A program made the translations under genes and the position numbers. Positions 22,029-30,269 of a stretch of DNA of 34,108 nt are shown here, in pieces. The DNA lies in the IMG/VR virus record IMGVR_UViG_3300030114_000029, positions 1 through 34,108 of that record. One strand, given 5' to 3'. The notes under the pieces are model-generated. The model worked only from the letters and a program-made list of their open reading frames with translations. It was not told where the DNA came from and did no database searches. The number at the start of each line of letters is the position of its first letter. Positions within the stretch are counted from its first letter, which is position 1. The DNA comes from a virus.

Positions 22029-22499
22029 TTAGGCCGCCTCTTCCAAAATCTCGAAGATCTTGCCGCCCGAGGGCGTGTTGTCTGTGGGATAGCTCGCCCA
22101 GAGCTTCCACGTCTCCCACATCTCGGCGTAGAGCTTCGGGTCGGTCTTCTTGAGCTTCGCGTCGGGCTTGGGAACTTCCTTCCCGCAGCGGGTACACATG
22201 AAAATCATTGCCCCGGTCGGGTAGGTGTTGAGGATGATCGAATAGTCGGGGGCATTGCCGTTGGCAAACTTGTTGTCGCGGCCTCCCTTGCGGTGCTTGC
22301 AGACGCGCTGGTTATGGAGCCTCTGGCGTTCCGAGCGCTTGAAGTCCTCAACCTGGGCCAGCCGTTCGGCGCGCAATCGTTCTTTGCGTTCGGCCCTGTC
22401 TGAGAGCGTTTGCCGCAGCTCCTCGACCTGAAGCCGCCTATATTCCAGCTCCACGTCTTCGGCGGTGGTCAGTTCCTTTGGTGCTGTTGCTTTGGCCAT
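22029..22499 (-). CDS. Zinc-ribbon-like phage protein downstream of the capsid gene
   Basis: 156 aa from the ATG at 22499 behind AAGGAGG. The N-terminal half is a charged helix (ELEYRRLQVEELRQTLSDR). Then comes a putative metal site: VCKHRKGG with Cys and His, about 30 residues of strand (YSIILNTYPTGAMIF), then CTRCGKEVP. The C-terminal part has DPKLYAEMWETWKLWA. I recognise the C-H-KGG ... CxxC arrangement from phage proteins encoded near capsid genes; function unknown. The stop is 3 bp before the next start. Confidence 0.7.
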   Translation of the reverse strand: MAKATAPKELTTAEDVELEYRRLQVEELRQTLSDRAERKERLRAERLAQVEDFKRSERQRLHNQRVCKHRKGGRDNKFANGNAPDYSIILNTYPTGAMIFMCTRCGKEVPKPDAKLKKTDPKLYAEMWETWKLWASYPTDNTPSGGKIFEILEEAA

Positions 22500-22524
22500 T
22501 GCGGCCTCCTTGATGCGTGAGATT

Positions 22525-22549
22525 GGGCGCAATCGTTCCGGCTGCGCCC
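22525..22549. other. Hairpin 3' of the major capsid gene
   Basis: GGGCGCA / TGCGCCC, a perfect 7-bp stem with an 11-nt loop, in the 64-bp gap after the capsid stop. There is no U-tract on the minus strand. It may protect the capsid mRNA 3' end or attenuate downstream transcription. Confidence 0.4.
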
Positions 22550-22563
22550 TGGCCGGGTTCGGG

Positions 22564-23730
22564 TTAGCTGATCAGGGTCGGGGCGTCGATGTAGCGCACG
22601 CGGCCTGTGGTGTCGGGCACAACGCCAACCGCAAAGTTGAAGTTGTAAGCCGCGCTGCCGCCAATCATCATCGCCGGATCTGACACGCTGGCATCGTCAT
22701 ACCGCTTGGTGATGACCTTCAGGTTCCGCCAGTCGCCATCGCCCAGTTCGGTGTTTTCCTTGGCTCCCATCGAGATGGTGATGATGCCGTTCTTGCCGTA
22801 GATGTAGGTGCGGAAGGCGGTCACGCCAGAGTGGGTGAGATAGTTCGGCGTTTGAGTTACGATCGTGGACTCGTGAAAGCGCACGCCGGCCCATTCCACA
22901 ACCTGCACATACTCACCTTCGCCGCCGGGCAGCTCCTTCAACAGCTTCACGCCCTCAACCGAGCGCTTCAGCACGTCGGTAAAGCTATTGTTGGCCGTGT
23001 CGTTCAACGCATCCCCCCACGCAAACGGGTGGATGATGCCGCAGAAGAAACCTTCTTCAAACGGCTTCACGTTTCTGCCGCGCAGGCTGGCCACGGCTGA
23101 CGTGATGTTGTTCTTGTTGAAAGGCACGTTGTAGGCGTTCTGCACGCTCACGCTGCTGTCGATCACGCTCAAAGCGTCGGTCGTGTTCTTGATGAGGTAG
23201 GCCACGGTCAGAGCGCACTGATAAGCCAGCTCCTTGCCGCCATTCTCAAGAGCCGGGTCGATCGCCAGTTGCAGCGAAAAGCGCGAATAGTTGAGAAAAT
23301 CGGCATAGTTTCCGATCACGATCTTGTCGGTCAGCACGTTGATCGTCTCGCCAGTGCCCACGGTGCCCTCGGGCGCCTGCGAGAGATCCGGACCAAACGG
23401 GACATATTCAAAGAGGTTGAGCGTGTTGCCTGAGTTTTCTGGCAGGGGTCTGCGCTCGACGCATCGGTACTGAGGCGTTTCGGCCTTCAGGTTCTCGATG
23501 AAATTGGTGTCGTAATAGTTGACCTGGGCCTGGGTCAGATTGCTGGTGTTATTCGATGCCGGCGAGTAGCCCGCGCCATATCGCGCCGCGCGCGCCAGCG
23601 CCCGGCCTTCCAGTTGGATTGTGAAGGCGATCGCTGAGCCCATCATGGCCAGCACATACAAGAGCGGTTGCAGCACATAGGCAACAAGCCAGTCTCTTGA
23701 TGCAAGAAACTTTTCGTCTCTGATTTTCAT
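22564..23730 (-). CDS. Major capsid protein, N4-gp56 type
   Basis: 388 aa from the ATG at 23730 with AAGGGAG upstream. The segment LTQAQVNYYDTNFIENLKAE, then RRPLPENSGNTLNLFEYVPF and EGTVGTGETINVLTDKIVIG, fits the N4-gp56 family of major capsid proteins. Near the C-terminus it has GAKENTELGDGDWRNLKVIT and a GSAAYNFNFAVGVV strand. The first 45 residues are unusual: a hydrophobic helix (LLYVLAMMGSAIAF) precedes the family core, perhaps a scaffold-contact arm. It follows the scaffold gene as in other tailed phages and will be the most abundant virion protein. Confidence 0.9.
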   Translation of the reverse strand: MKIRDEKFLASRDWLVAYVLQPLLYVLAMMGSAIAFTIQLEGRALARAARYGAGYSPASNNTSNLTQAQVNYYDTNFIENLKAETPQYRCVERRPLPENSGNTLNLFEYVPFGPDLSQAPEGTVGTGETINVLTDKIVIGNYADFLNYSRFSLQLAIDPALENGGKELAYQCALTVAYLIKNTTDALSVIDSSVSVQNAYNVPFNKNNITSAVASLRGRNVKPFEEGFFCGIIHPFAWGDALNDTANNSFTDVLKRSVEGVKLLKELPGGEGEYVQVVEWAGVRFHESTIVTQTPNYLTHSGVTAFRTYIYGKNGIITISMGAKENTELGDGDWRNLKVITKRYDDASVSDPAMMIGGSAAYNFNFAVGVVPDTTGRVRYIDAPTLIS

Positions 23731-23739
23731 GGTCCCGCT

Positions 23740-23754
23740 CCCTTGGCTCAAGGG
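23740..23754 (-). promoter_or_regulatory. Hairpin overlapping the capsid ribosome-binding site
   Basis: CCCTTG-AGC-CAAGGG on the minus strand is a perfect 6-bp stem whose 3' arm contains the AAGGG of the capsid Shine-Dalgarno. It could hide the site until ribosomes leaving the upstream scaffold gene (stop at 23771) melt it, which would couple capsid to scaffold synthesis. Inference from sequence only. Confidence 0.4.
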
Positions 23755-23770
23755 CACGCGGGGTTTTAGA

Positions 23771-24604
23771 TCAACTTGCCTTTCGCCGTGGCTGGGAATA
23801 AAAATCAACCGCCCGGTTATACTCCGGGTCGTTGATTAGCCGCTTTTTCGTGCTGGCGCTCATGGCGTCGATCTGCTCCCGCGTATACTTCAGCCGGTTC
23901 GTGGGCCTCGGCGCGGTTCCGCTCACGTCGCGCGAGCTGATACCTGTCGAGATCCTGGTGGGAGTCTTCGGCTGTGCCGTTCGCGCGGGAGCATTCCGCT
24001 CTGGCTCGGTGGCCGATGACTGCGTTTCTTCCTCGTCCTCAGAGGGTGGCCGCTTTTGAAGCAGGTTTGCTGCTGTCAGCTCCTCAAAGGCACGTTGATA
24101 GTGGTCTTGCCTGGTCAGATCCCCACGCAGTTGCACATACGCATAGATTGTCTCTGCGTTGTGCTGGGTGAGGTAGTACTCCGGGTTCGCCGCGGCAAAG
24201 GCCTGGGCGGCCTCGGTCGCCTTGCGTTCCAATCGTTCCTCGCGTTCCGCGGGCGCGTTGGCGGCCGAGTCGCGCAGGTTTTCGATTGGTCCCACGACAG
24301 ACTCCATGATCCGGGTCACGGCAGAGTCGACGGTCGAGGGGTTGGCGAGATCTGCCACGGTCTGCATCCTCTCGCCCGCCGACAGGGGTTTTGGCCCGGC
24401 TGGCGGCGGGGGCTGGGAAGCCGCTGGTTGGCTATTCCTTTTCAGTTCGGCGATGCGCTGGTTGGCATTCAGTTGAGAATCCGCCAACTGGTCGGAAATC
24501 TCATCTCTGGTTCCGTGGAAGACGCTGATCGGCACACCGGGCTCGTCGCTCGTGACCGTCAGTTTCCATTTGCCGTTTCCCTTGTCTTCCCACGTCTTCG
24601 CCAT
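23771..24604 (-). CDS. Putative capsid scaffolding protein
   Basis: 277 aa from the ATG at 24604, GGAGTGA upstream. Composition is that of a scaffold: charged, Ala/Glu/Gln-rich, largely helical, with Pro-rich linkers (QPPPPAGPKP) and no enzymatic motif. The C-terminus has LKYTREQIDAMSASTKKRLI and NRAVDFYSQPRRKAS. The motif T-R-E-(Q/E)-I-(D/E)-x-M-S is typical of C-terminal capsid-binding helices in scaffold-like proteins. It sits between portal and major capsid genes, the usual scaffold position. Confidence 0.7.
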   Translation of the reverse strand: MAKTWEDKGNGKWKLTVTSDEPGVPISVFHGTRDEISDQLADSQLNANQRIAELKRNSQPAASQPPPPAGPKPLSAGERMQTVADLANPSTVDSAVTRIMESVVGPIENLRDSAANAPAEREERLERKATEAAQAFAAANPEYYLTQHNAETIYAYVQLRGDLTRQDHYQRAFEELTAANLLQKRPPSEDEEETQSSATEPERNAPARTAQPKTPTRISTGISSRDVSGTAPRPTNRLKYTREQIDAMSASTKKRLINDPEYNRAVDFYSQPRRKAS

Positions 24605-24618
24605 AACTCACTCCGCGC

Positions 24619-24957
24619 TCATTCTACGCCTTGGATTACATCGTTGAGGCTAGGTGGTTCCGATTGATCATCATCGGCCATCCTGCTGTTATAGGCATTT
24701 AACACTTGTTTCTGTACATAAGCAAAAAACTGCCACACGCCTTTGGTCAGACAGTGGCCGCCCAGCACGGCCTCTGGATGGCCAATATCGGTGTTAAAGT
24801 GGGCCGTTTCTAACTCGATACAGCCGCGCTCCATCACGTCCAGCAAAGCCTGATAATCCGGGTTTCCATAGAGATTCGCAAGCGCCGTGCGTTCCTCCGG
24901 TGTAACTGCCAGCTCTGTCACCTTCAGGGTTCGGGTTGTACGTACCTTCAGCTCCAT
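24619..24957 (-). CDS. Hypothetical structural-module protein
   Basis: 112 aa from the ATG at 24957 with GGGAGAAA upstream, coupled to the preceding Zn-ribbon gene (gap 2 bp). An N-terminal beta strand (LKVRTTRTLKVTELAV) precedes helices (ALLDVMERGCIELETAHF; GVWQFFAYVQKQVLNAY). I see no known motif. It lies between portal and scaffold genes and may be an assembly accessory protein. Confidence 0.65.
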   Translation of the reverse strand: MELKVRTTRTLKVTELAVTPEERTALANLYGNPDYQALLDVMERGCIELETAHFNTDIGHPEAVLGGHCLTKGVWQFFAYVQKQVLNAYNSRMADDDQSEPPSLNDVIQGVE

Positions 24958-24959
24958 CG

Positions 24960-25250
24960 CTAGTTTCTCCCGGCCCGTTCTCTGGCTCGCGCTCTCACAA
25001 GGTGTTGGATCTTTCCCAGAGTGAGCAGAGTTTCTGGCGGTTGCCGCATCAGCTCTTCAAAGTCTGCCCTGGCCGGCATCTCCAGTTGCAGGGCAAAGCC
25101 AAACCGAAGAATCGTTGCACAATAGAAACAGACGGTAAAATCTCCAGCGCTAGGCGCTCCGTCTCCAGTGCAGTTTGTTGCCCCATCCATTACACGCCCG
25201 CAGCGCGGGCATTTTGCCTCTTTCATCCGGTAATCTTTGAAGTCAGCCAT
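24960..25250 (-). CDS. Small zinc-ribbon protein
   Basis: 96 aa from the ATG at 25250, immediately after the portal stop (TGA-ATG). Two Cys pairs, CPRCGRVMDGATNC and CFYC, form a probable four-Cys zinc site. The C-half is a basic helix ending RARARERAGRN. Small Zn-ribbon ORFs of this kind are common beside portal and terminase genes in such phages; role unknown. Confidence 0.7.
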   Translation of the reverse strand: MADFKDYRMKEAKCPRCGRVMDGATNCTGDGAPSAGDFTVCFYCATILRFGFALQLEMPARADFEELMRQPPETLLTLGKIQHLVRARARERAGRN

Positions 25251-27392
25251 TCAAGCCCCCGCCGGCGCAAAGACACTCTGGTTAGTAATCTCCCGATCCC
25301 ACTTCCGTTCATCCCACAACGCGGCCTCGTTGGATGCCTTACCGAGCAAATCCTTAGCCAAATCGGCTTCCTTGGCTTGGTCGATCTCGGCCGATTTTGC
25401 TTCATGTCGCGCGCCGATGGCCGCGATCTGTCCCTGAACTTTTTGCATTCCGGGGTTGGCGGCCTGAAACTTCTGCTGCTCTTCGGGCGTCATCTTCCTT
25501 ATCAGCTCGCGCGCGTTCTTCCATTCGCTCACTTCCATAAACATCTCAAGCAGCATCTTTACATCCACCACGTAGCCGGTGGCGTTGAGCTGCTGGATGA
25601 GCGGCGCATTCTCAAAGATCTGCACCATCAGCGGCAGCGCCTGAGCCATCGCTTTCTTCGCAGCCAGGTGAGCGCCGGCCAGACATTCAAACCGGTCTTT
25701 GGATGCGTAGAAGTTTTTGGCGTCGAGTTCAAAGGCCTCGCCCAGCTCGTCGCCCAAAATATCCCTGATCTTCTGCGGGCTCATTCTGTCTTTCACGCAA
25801 AAATCGATCATCTCGATCACAGGCAGCAAGATGCCTTTCACAAAGTGGCCAACCGGGCCTTGGATCTTGCCGGCGTTCGCGGCTATGATTCCTCCCGCTC
25901 CGGTCGCGGTCCTCGCTGCCGAACTGCCGCCCTTGCCAGGTAGCGAACCTTGGGTGAAAGCTTCATCCGCACCAGTGGTCGATTGAGCGCTCTGCCCGGC
26001 TGCTTGCAATACCGTAAAGGCTTCTGGTGGGGCTTTGGGGAGTTCGATGATTCCAAAGGCATCGCGCACACTCTGTCCCGGCTTGGTGTCCACGTCGACA
26101 ATCCCGCCCAGCCGTTGGCGGATCTGCTGCGTCGGTGCGTTGGCGCCTCGATCGCGCGCATACATCGGGTTGACCGCCATGCTCAACAGGTCAAGCAGGG
26201 CATCGGTCAGACCTTTCTCAATTCTCTGATCGCTGCCGGCCAGCCTGCCCACGCCAATACCATAGGCCGCATTCGGAATGTTCCAAAAGTTAGCCGAGAA
26301 AAACGGGATGAAAGGGAGCCCGTGTTCCTCATTGCGGATCAGCACGCCGTCGACGCCGTTGGCAGTCAGTACGGTGTAGACGTAGGTTTTATCCCACCGC
26401 TCAAGCATCTGGATTGGCCGCTCCAGCGGATCCGCGCTGGCTGGCTCCTCGTCATTCTGCGCGTGGTGAATTGCCCAATTCTGACCGCCCAGATTGAGCT
26501 GCACCTGGCTGGGGGTGACGGCGTTGGTTTCATGCGCAAAAAAGTAGGCTTTGAGTTCATCTTCCGATGGAATGTCATAGCCGCCAATTTGCTTGCCGTC
26601 TTCGTCGACGACGGTTTCATCGCGCAGCTTGTCTAAATCTTTAAAGGTAGGATAGGTCACATGGATGACATACTTGGCCGACTTGTGCAGGGCGTTCGGC
26701 TTCTTCCAAGTCGGGTCGACTAACACTGACCCCAGCTCGCAGGTTTCAAAGATCAGCCCCTCGGTCGTGACCTCCGTATCCGTCACTTCCATTTCGTCCG
26801 ACTCTTTGGTGTGGATCGTGATCTCGCCGCCAAAGGGAAGTTTCTGTTTCACTGGCGCCTGTTTCGGGCTGCGCACCTTCGTTGTGCGCGTGTTCTTGTC
26901 CCATACGGCTTTGCAAACCACGGTCCCGAAGTTGACGGCCTGCTCCATCGCCAGCTCGCACTCGGTTTCAAAATCAGCTTCGTCAAGGATCACGCCATAG
27001 AGCGCAGTTTTCGCGCGCGCTGTGTTCTGGCTTGTCGCAGGCCTGGGCCTGATCAGAAAGGGCGGCATCTCATAAAAAATCCCGCTCTTCATGGCGGGTA
27101 CGAGTGAGTTGACGTGCTTGGCAACTGTAAAGCGAGAGATATTCGCCCGCGCAACTGTGCCGCCCTCAAACGCCTGATTGGTGCGTGGGCTTTGGTAAAG
27201 AACGTCGGCCTCGCGCCAATGCAGGTTCCATTGTTTCTGGTCAAGGTAGGTGCGGGCCTTTTCCGCGTCTTGGATCACGAGCTCCACCGCGCCGTCGTCG
27301 GTGTAGCGCGGATCGAGCAGCGGCCCCATCAGCTTTACATCGCCCGGCTCGATCGTCTGCGCGCCGTTCACCGTGTTTGCCAGCGTGGCCAT
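25251..27392 (-). CDS. Portal (head-tail connector) protein
   Basis: 713 aa from the ATG at 27392 with AGAGGTAA upstream. The N-terminal region (DQKQWNLHWREADVLYQSPR, then HVNSLVPAMKSGIFYEMPPF) and the alpha/beta core with ETCELGSVLVDPTWKKP match P22/N4-like portal proteins of about 700 aa. Further on there is FIPFFSANFWNIPNAAYGIG, and AGSDQRIEKGLTDALLDLL is typical of the portal stem/wing region. The Gln/Lys-rich C-terminal helices fit a barrel. Position after terminase and before scaffold and capsid supports the call. It would form the dodecameric DNA channel. Confidence 0.85.
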   Translation of the reverse strand: MATLANTVNGAQTIEPGDVKLMGPLLDPRYTDDGAVELVIQDAEKARTYLDQKQWNLHWREADVLYQSPRTNQAFEGGTVARANISRFTVAKHVNSLVPAMKSGIFYEMPPFLIRPRPATSQNTARAKTALYGVILDEADFETECELAMEQAVNFGTVVCKAVWDKNTRTTKVRSPKQAPVKQKLPFGGEITIHTKESDEMEVTDTEVTTEGLIFETCELGSVLVDPTWKKPNALHKSAKYVIHVTYPTFKDLDKLRDETVVDEDGKQIGGYDIPSEDELKAYFFAHETNAVTPSQVQLNLGGQNWAIHHAQNDEEPASADPLERPIQMLERWDKTYVYTVLTANGVDGVLIRNEEHGLPFIPFFSANFWNIPNAAYGIGVGRLAGSDQRIEKGLTDALLDLLSMAVNPMYARDRGANAPTQQIRQRLGGIVDVDTKPGQSVRDAFGIIELPKAPPEAFTVLQAAGQSAQSTTGADEAFTQGSLPGKGGSSAARTATGAGGIIAANAGKIQGPVGHFVKGILLPVIEMIDFCVKDRMSPQKIRDILGDELGEAFELDAKNFYASKDRFECLAGAHLAAKKAMAQALPLMVQIFENAPLIQQLNATGYVVDVKMLLEMFMEVSEWKNARELIRKMTPEEQQKFQAANPGMQKVQGQIAAIGARHEAKSAEIDQAKEADLAKDLLGKASNEAALWDERKWDREITNQSVFAPAGA

Positions 27393-27402
27393 AGCTTACC
27401 TC

Positions 27403-27594
27403 TCAAACCAGATCCGGGTTAGGTTCACCGCGCCACTTGCGAATCTCGCGCACCATCGAGCGTACAGCCTTCAGGGTCGGAATCATCAGCCCCGCATGGA
27501 TCAATTGAATCTCAGCGTCAGGCAGCTCGGCCGGCGGCTCTGGTGGCGTATCACCGGGAAAGACGGGCACGACTTTGGGGAAGTCTTGCTCCAT
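27403..27594 (-). CDS. Small Pro-rich protein before the portal
   Basis: 63 aa; the ATG at 27594 lies 1 bp after the preceding stop. The N-half is Pro-rich (VVPVFPGDTPPEPPAEL); the C-half is an amphipathic basic helix (TLKAVRSMVREIRKWRG). No family recognised. Its tight placement between terminase and portal suggests a packaging-related role. Confidence 0.55.
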   Translation of the reverse strand: MEQDFPKVVPVFPGDTPPEPPAELPDAEIQLIHAGLMIPTLKAVRSMVREIRKWRGEPNPDLV

Positions 27595-27595
27595 A

Positions 27596-27736
27596 TCAGA
27601 GCACCATTCTCAGTGGAAACGCGGTCATCGTGAACTGCGGCGGCCGGGTGGCCAGCAACTCCCGGTCAAACTGCTCCGAGTCGTCGTCTTTGCTGATCGG
27701 CAACTCTACAAAAGTGTGTGTCGTTCGCAGGCTCAT
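27596..27736 (-). CDS. 46-aa protein coupled to terminase (RTTHTFVEL motif)
   Basis: The ATG at 27736 overlaps the terminase stop as ATGA. The product starts MSLRTTHTFVELPISKDD and ends PPQFTMTAFPLRMVL. It resembles short phage proteins of the RTTHTY..L.VS type encoded next to terminase genes. The longer frame reaching 27790 is excluded by the overlap. Function unknown. Confidence 0.6.
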   Translation of the reverse strand: MSLRTTHTFVELPISKDDDSEQFDRELLATRPPQFTMTAFPLRMVL

Positions 27737-29394
27737 CCACTCAATCCCGGCATCATCTCGCTCAACCCTGCGGCTGTCGTTGGCTGCCAATCTTCCTCAA
27801 TCGGGGGGGCTTCCGGCTCTGACTCGGCATAGGCTCCCCGTCCATACACGCGATTGTACATATCTTGCTGAGCATATTTTATCCAGGCCCCCTCATCGGT
27901 CGGGTCAAAGTCGTCGGCGGCGATCGATTCTGGCAGGCAGGCGGCCACGCGGCTTACCACACTGGCTATCTCGTCATCTTCAACCATTCCAAAGTGATAG
28001 AGCTGCCTAAAAGCCTCCTGCAAGTTCTTGATTCCATCACTGAAAAGCAGCCTTCCCGCCAATAGGTGAGGCTCTGCGCTTTTGATGGCCAGAGCCCGAG
28101 CCGTCGGGTCTTGCAAAAACTCGGTCCAAAGGATCTCCAGCCTCCAGCCTTTCTCCAGAGCCTCGTTTCTTATGTGCTGCTCCATCGACCGCGCGCCCGG
28201 CGTCTCCTCGATCTGCACCCGATGGCATTCCCATCGCTTTGCCAGGTCTACAACGTTCGCGGCCAGCGTGCTGGGCGTCCATGCTCCGCGCAAGATCTCG
28301 GCCACGGTCATGCGCCCATGATGCTCCAGCCCGACCGCTCCGGCCGCGTTCTTGCACTCGGCATATTCAAAGCGCCAGGCGATGTGTACCTCATCCTCGT
28401 GAGGCGCATCGTTTTCCTTTACTTTTGCCGCTTCCAGCCGTTCCATGCCAAAGGTGGGCTTGAAACTTCCCTCGGCAATGTTCATGTATTGCGTCCAAAA
28501 CGAGTTTTCGTCGTCGGCCTTGGTCATTCTCAAAAACTTCCACGGCAATTGCTTCGGAAACTGTAAGATCACGTCGTTTTCATTCAGATTCTCATCCGCG
28601 ATCTTCAAAGCGTGCTGGCATCTGATATAAGCCGGTTTCCAGAGCACTTTCACTCGATCGTTTACTGTGGCCAGCATCTTCCCATAGCAGTCCATCGGCC
28701 CATAGCGCGTGCCGGTGTGCTCTCGATAGGCCCAATCGGCGAGCATTTTGATGTTGATATTGAGATTTGTCCACACCTTTCTCAGGGCAAAGGTGGTCTG
28801 CGAGTTTCGGTTATCCTGCACGTCCTCACCCTTGAGTACATCGGGGTGCCAGCCGCTCAAGCTCTGCTCAATCGAGACGCCCTTCACGGTCGGATCGCGG
28901 CGAAACTTGGTGCGCGCCGGCGTAATAAACTCCCCAGCCTTGGGCATCTTGTCGAGTACATGTTCGGGAAAGAGCAGATGAAGCGGTTTGAACGGTGCGC
29001 CGGATGGATGATAGAAGTGGCTGGCAACCTCGGCCACAAAGGCGTCGGCCAGGGGCGAGTCCGGCGAGTTCGAGGCAGTCATCGTCATCACCGCAACGTC
29101 GGGGAAGTCCAGAATCCATTGCACGGTGTCGGCGATGTTGGCGGTGGTCTTGAATGTGCGCCTGGGCATCAGGATGAGCCTGACTTTTACATCATCCTGC
29201 TCCTCGATCGGCTTGCGCGGGTCTTTCTTTACGAACATATCGAACATCTCTCGATGGTCGTGTTCGTCAATCAGACCGTACCCCAGCACAAATTTTGCCA
29301 GCCAGAGCAGATCGGTCTGGCAGCGCCAGCGCAGCTCTTCTTTGTAAGCCGAGTCGCCCTCGATCCGCGCAATGTCAATAGGTGGGAAAGTCAT
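27733..29394 (-). CDS. terL: Terminase large subunit
   Basis: About 553 aa from the ATG at 29394, overlapping the end of the preceding gene; a GTG frame to 29463 is less likely. The ATPase region has VRLILMPRRTFKTTANIADT, a non-classical Walker A of the R-x-x-K-T type. It also has HPDVLKGEDVQDN as Walker B and the following motif. The nuclease region has RVQIEETPGARSMEQHI and EDDEIASVVSRVAACL, the acidic metal-binding strands of terminase nucleases. It packages DNA into proheads through the portal encoded downstream. No small terminase subunit is obvious; the upstream genes are candidates. Confidence 0.88.
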   Translation of the reverse strand: MTFPPIDIARIEGDSAYKEELRWRCQTDLLWLAKFVLGYGLIDEHDHREMFDMFVKKDPRKPIEEQDDVKVRLILMPRRTFKTTANIADTVQWILDFPDVAVMTMTASNSPDSPLADAFVAEVASHFYHPSGAPFKPLHLLFPEHVLDKMPKAGEFITPARTKFRRDPTVKGVSIEQSLSGWHPDVLKGEDVQDNRNSQTTFALRKVWTNLNINIKMLADWAYREHTGTRYGPMDCYGKMLATVNDRVKVLWKPAYIRCQHALKIADENLNENDVILQFPKQLPWKFLRMTKADDENSFWTQYMNIAEGSFKPTFGMERLEAAKVKENDAPHEDEVHIAWRFEYAECKNAAGAVGLEHHGRMTVAEILRGAWTPSTLAANVVDLAKRWECHRVQIEETPGARSMEQHIRNEALEKGWRLEILWTEFLQDPTARALAIKSAEPHLLAGRLLFSDGIKNLQEAFRQLYHFGMVEDDEIASVVSRVAACLPESIAADDFDPTDEGAWIKYAQQDMYNRVYGRGAYAESEPEAPPIEEDWQPTTAAGLSEMMPGLSG

Positions 29395-29812
29395 CGGAAG
29401 ATAAGTCGTCGGGAGCAAGGAGGGTGATGTGGAAGTTTTCGCCTGCAAGAGGCTTCGCGCCACACTTTGCGATAGATTGAGGCGCTTCTAGATTTTCGTG
29501 AAATTGGTGACACGCACCGCAGTAGCATTGTTCTCGGTCGTGCAAGTTCCAGCTCGTCATGCCGCAGCGAAAACAGGTGATCGTTCCACCAAAGATCAAA
29601 TACCCTGCACTGGCTATGTCCATTCCGGCATCGTAAGCTGCGTTAAAAGCCTCATCTTTGCTTGCAAAGTTCGATACCTGCACCCCGGCTGCGGGCACTC
29701 CTCTGTCGTGCAAGACCCAGCGTGATCCGCTCCACGCCTGGCGGTAATCCTCAGCCTTCACAATCACCCAGCGTCCAAACCTGCCGGGGGCAAGATAGCA
29801 TCGCTCAATCAT
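29375..29812 (-). CDS. Zinc-ribbon protein with CYCGACHQFH motif
   Basis: 145 aa from the ATG at 29812 with AAGGAC upstream. The N-half (RFGRWVIVKAEDYRQAWSGS, then RWVLHDRG) is alpha/beta. The C-half carries ITCFRCGMTSWNLHDREQ followed by CYCGACHQFHE. I recognise this small Zn-knuckle (C-x2-C...YCG-x-CH-x-FH) as widespread in phage and bacterial hypothetical proteins. It overlaps the terminase start by 20 bp. Small-terminase function is possible by position but not supported by a motif. Confidence 0.65.
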   Translation of the reverse strand: MIERCYLAPGRFGRWVIVKAEDYRQAWSGSRWVLHDRGVPAAGVQVSNFASKDEAFNAAYDAGMDIASAGYLIFGGTITCFRCGMTSWNLHDREQCYCGACHQFHENLEAPQSIAKCGAKPLAGENFHITLLAPDDLSSDDFPTY

Positions 29813-29821
29813 CGTTCGTCC

Positions 29822-30184
29822 TTACATTCCGCCTGGTGCTGCGCCTGCGCCGGCTCCTGCCATCTCAGGCGGTGGAGGCGGCGCGGTTGCCTGTGCGGGT
29901 TCCATCTCGCCGGCGGCGGGCTGGTCGCCCATGTGTTCGTCAAGATGAGCCTGTGCGGCCTCGGTATCGGGTAGCACATGCTCCTCGGTGTGGTGATGTG
30001 CATGGTCAACTCCCGGCTTGCCGGTGTGCCGATGCACGTGCGCGATGACGCCGCCGTTGCCGGCGCGCTCATAATGTACGCCGTGCGTGTGCAGCTTTTC
30101 GCCGCCCTCGTGTTCGCTCTTCTCTTTCTCGCGATCGTGCTTGGCGCCCAGCGCCTTTTTTGCTCCTTCGTGCTTCTCGGCCAT
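29822..30184 (-). CDS. Histidine-rich protein
   Basis: 120 aa from the ATG at 30184 with GGAGG 6 nt upstream; the longer frame to 30286 is not used. The middle is rich in His (HTHGVHYE, HVHRHTGKPGVDHAHHHTEE) and the ends are charged or Pro/Gly/Ala-rich (PPPPPEMAGAGAG). Metal binding is likely. It sits before terminase. A His-rich N-terminus also occurs in the Ig-like protein gene at 21.4-22.0 kb. Confidence 0.65.
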   Translation of the reverse strand: MAEKHEGAKKALGAKHDREKEKSEHEGGEKLHTHGVHYERAGNGGVIAHVHRHTGKPGVDHAHHHTEEHVLPDTEAAQAHLDEHMGDQPAAGEMEPAQATAPPPPPEMAGAGAGAAPGGM

Positions 30185-30206
30185 GACGATCCTCCATTTG
30201 GTTGTG

Positions 30207-30234
30207 ATCCCAGGTGCGAGCGGCAACCTGGGAT
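30207..30234. other. Perfect 9-bp stem-loop between two late genes
   Basis: ATCCCAGGT and ACCTGGGAT enclose a 10-nt loop in the 85-bp gap between the structural protein and the His-rich gene. No U-tract follows on either strand, so an attenuator, RNase processing site or protein operator are all possible. Confidence 0.45.
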
Positions 30235-30269
30235 GTGCGCCGCCGCTCCGGCCTTTCGCGGTAAAGCAA

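Noticed and set aside
24936-25943. 335-aa plus-strand ORF opposite the portal and small genes
   Set aside because: It crosses several well-supported minus-strand genes and their junctions; composition is that of an antisense shadow.
28612-29427. 271-aa plus-strand ORF opposite terminase
   Set aside because: Antisense to clear terminase motifs, with no start signals.
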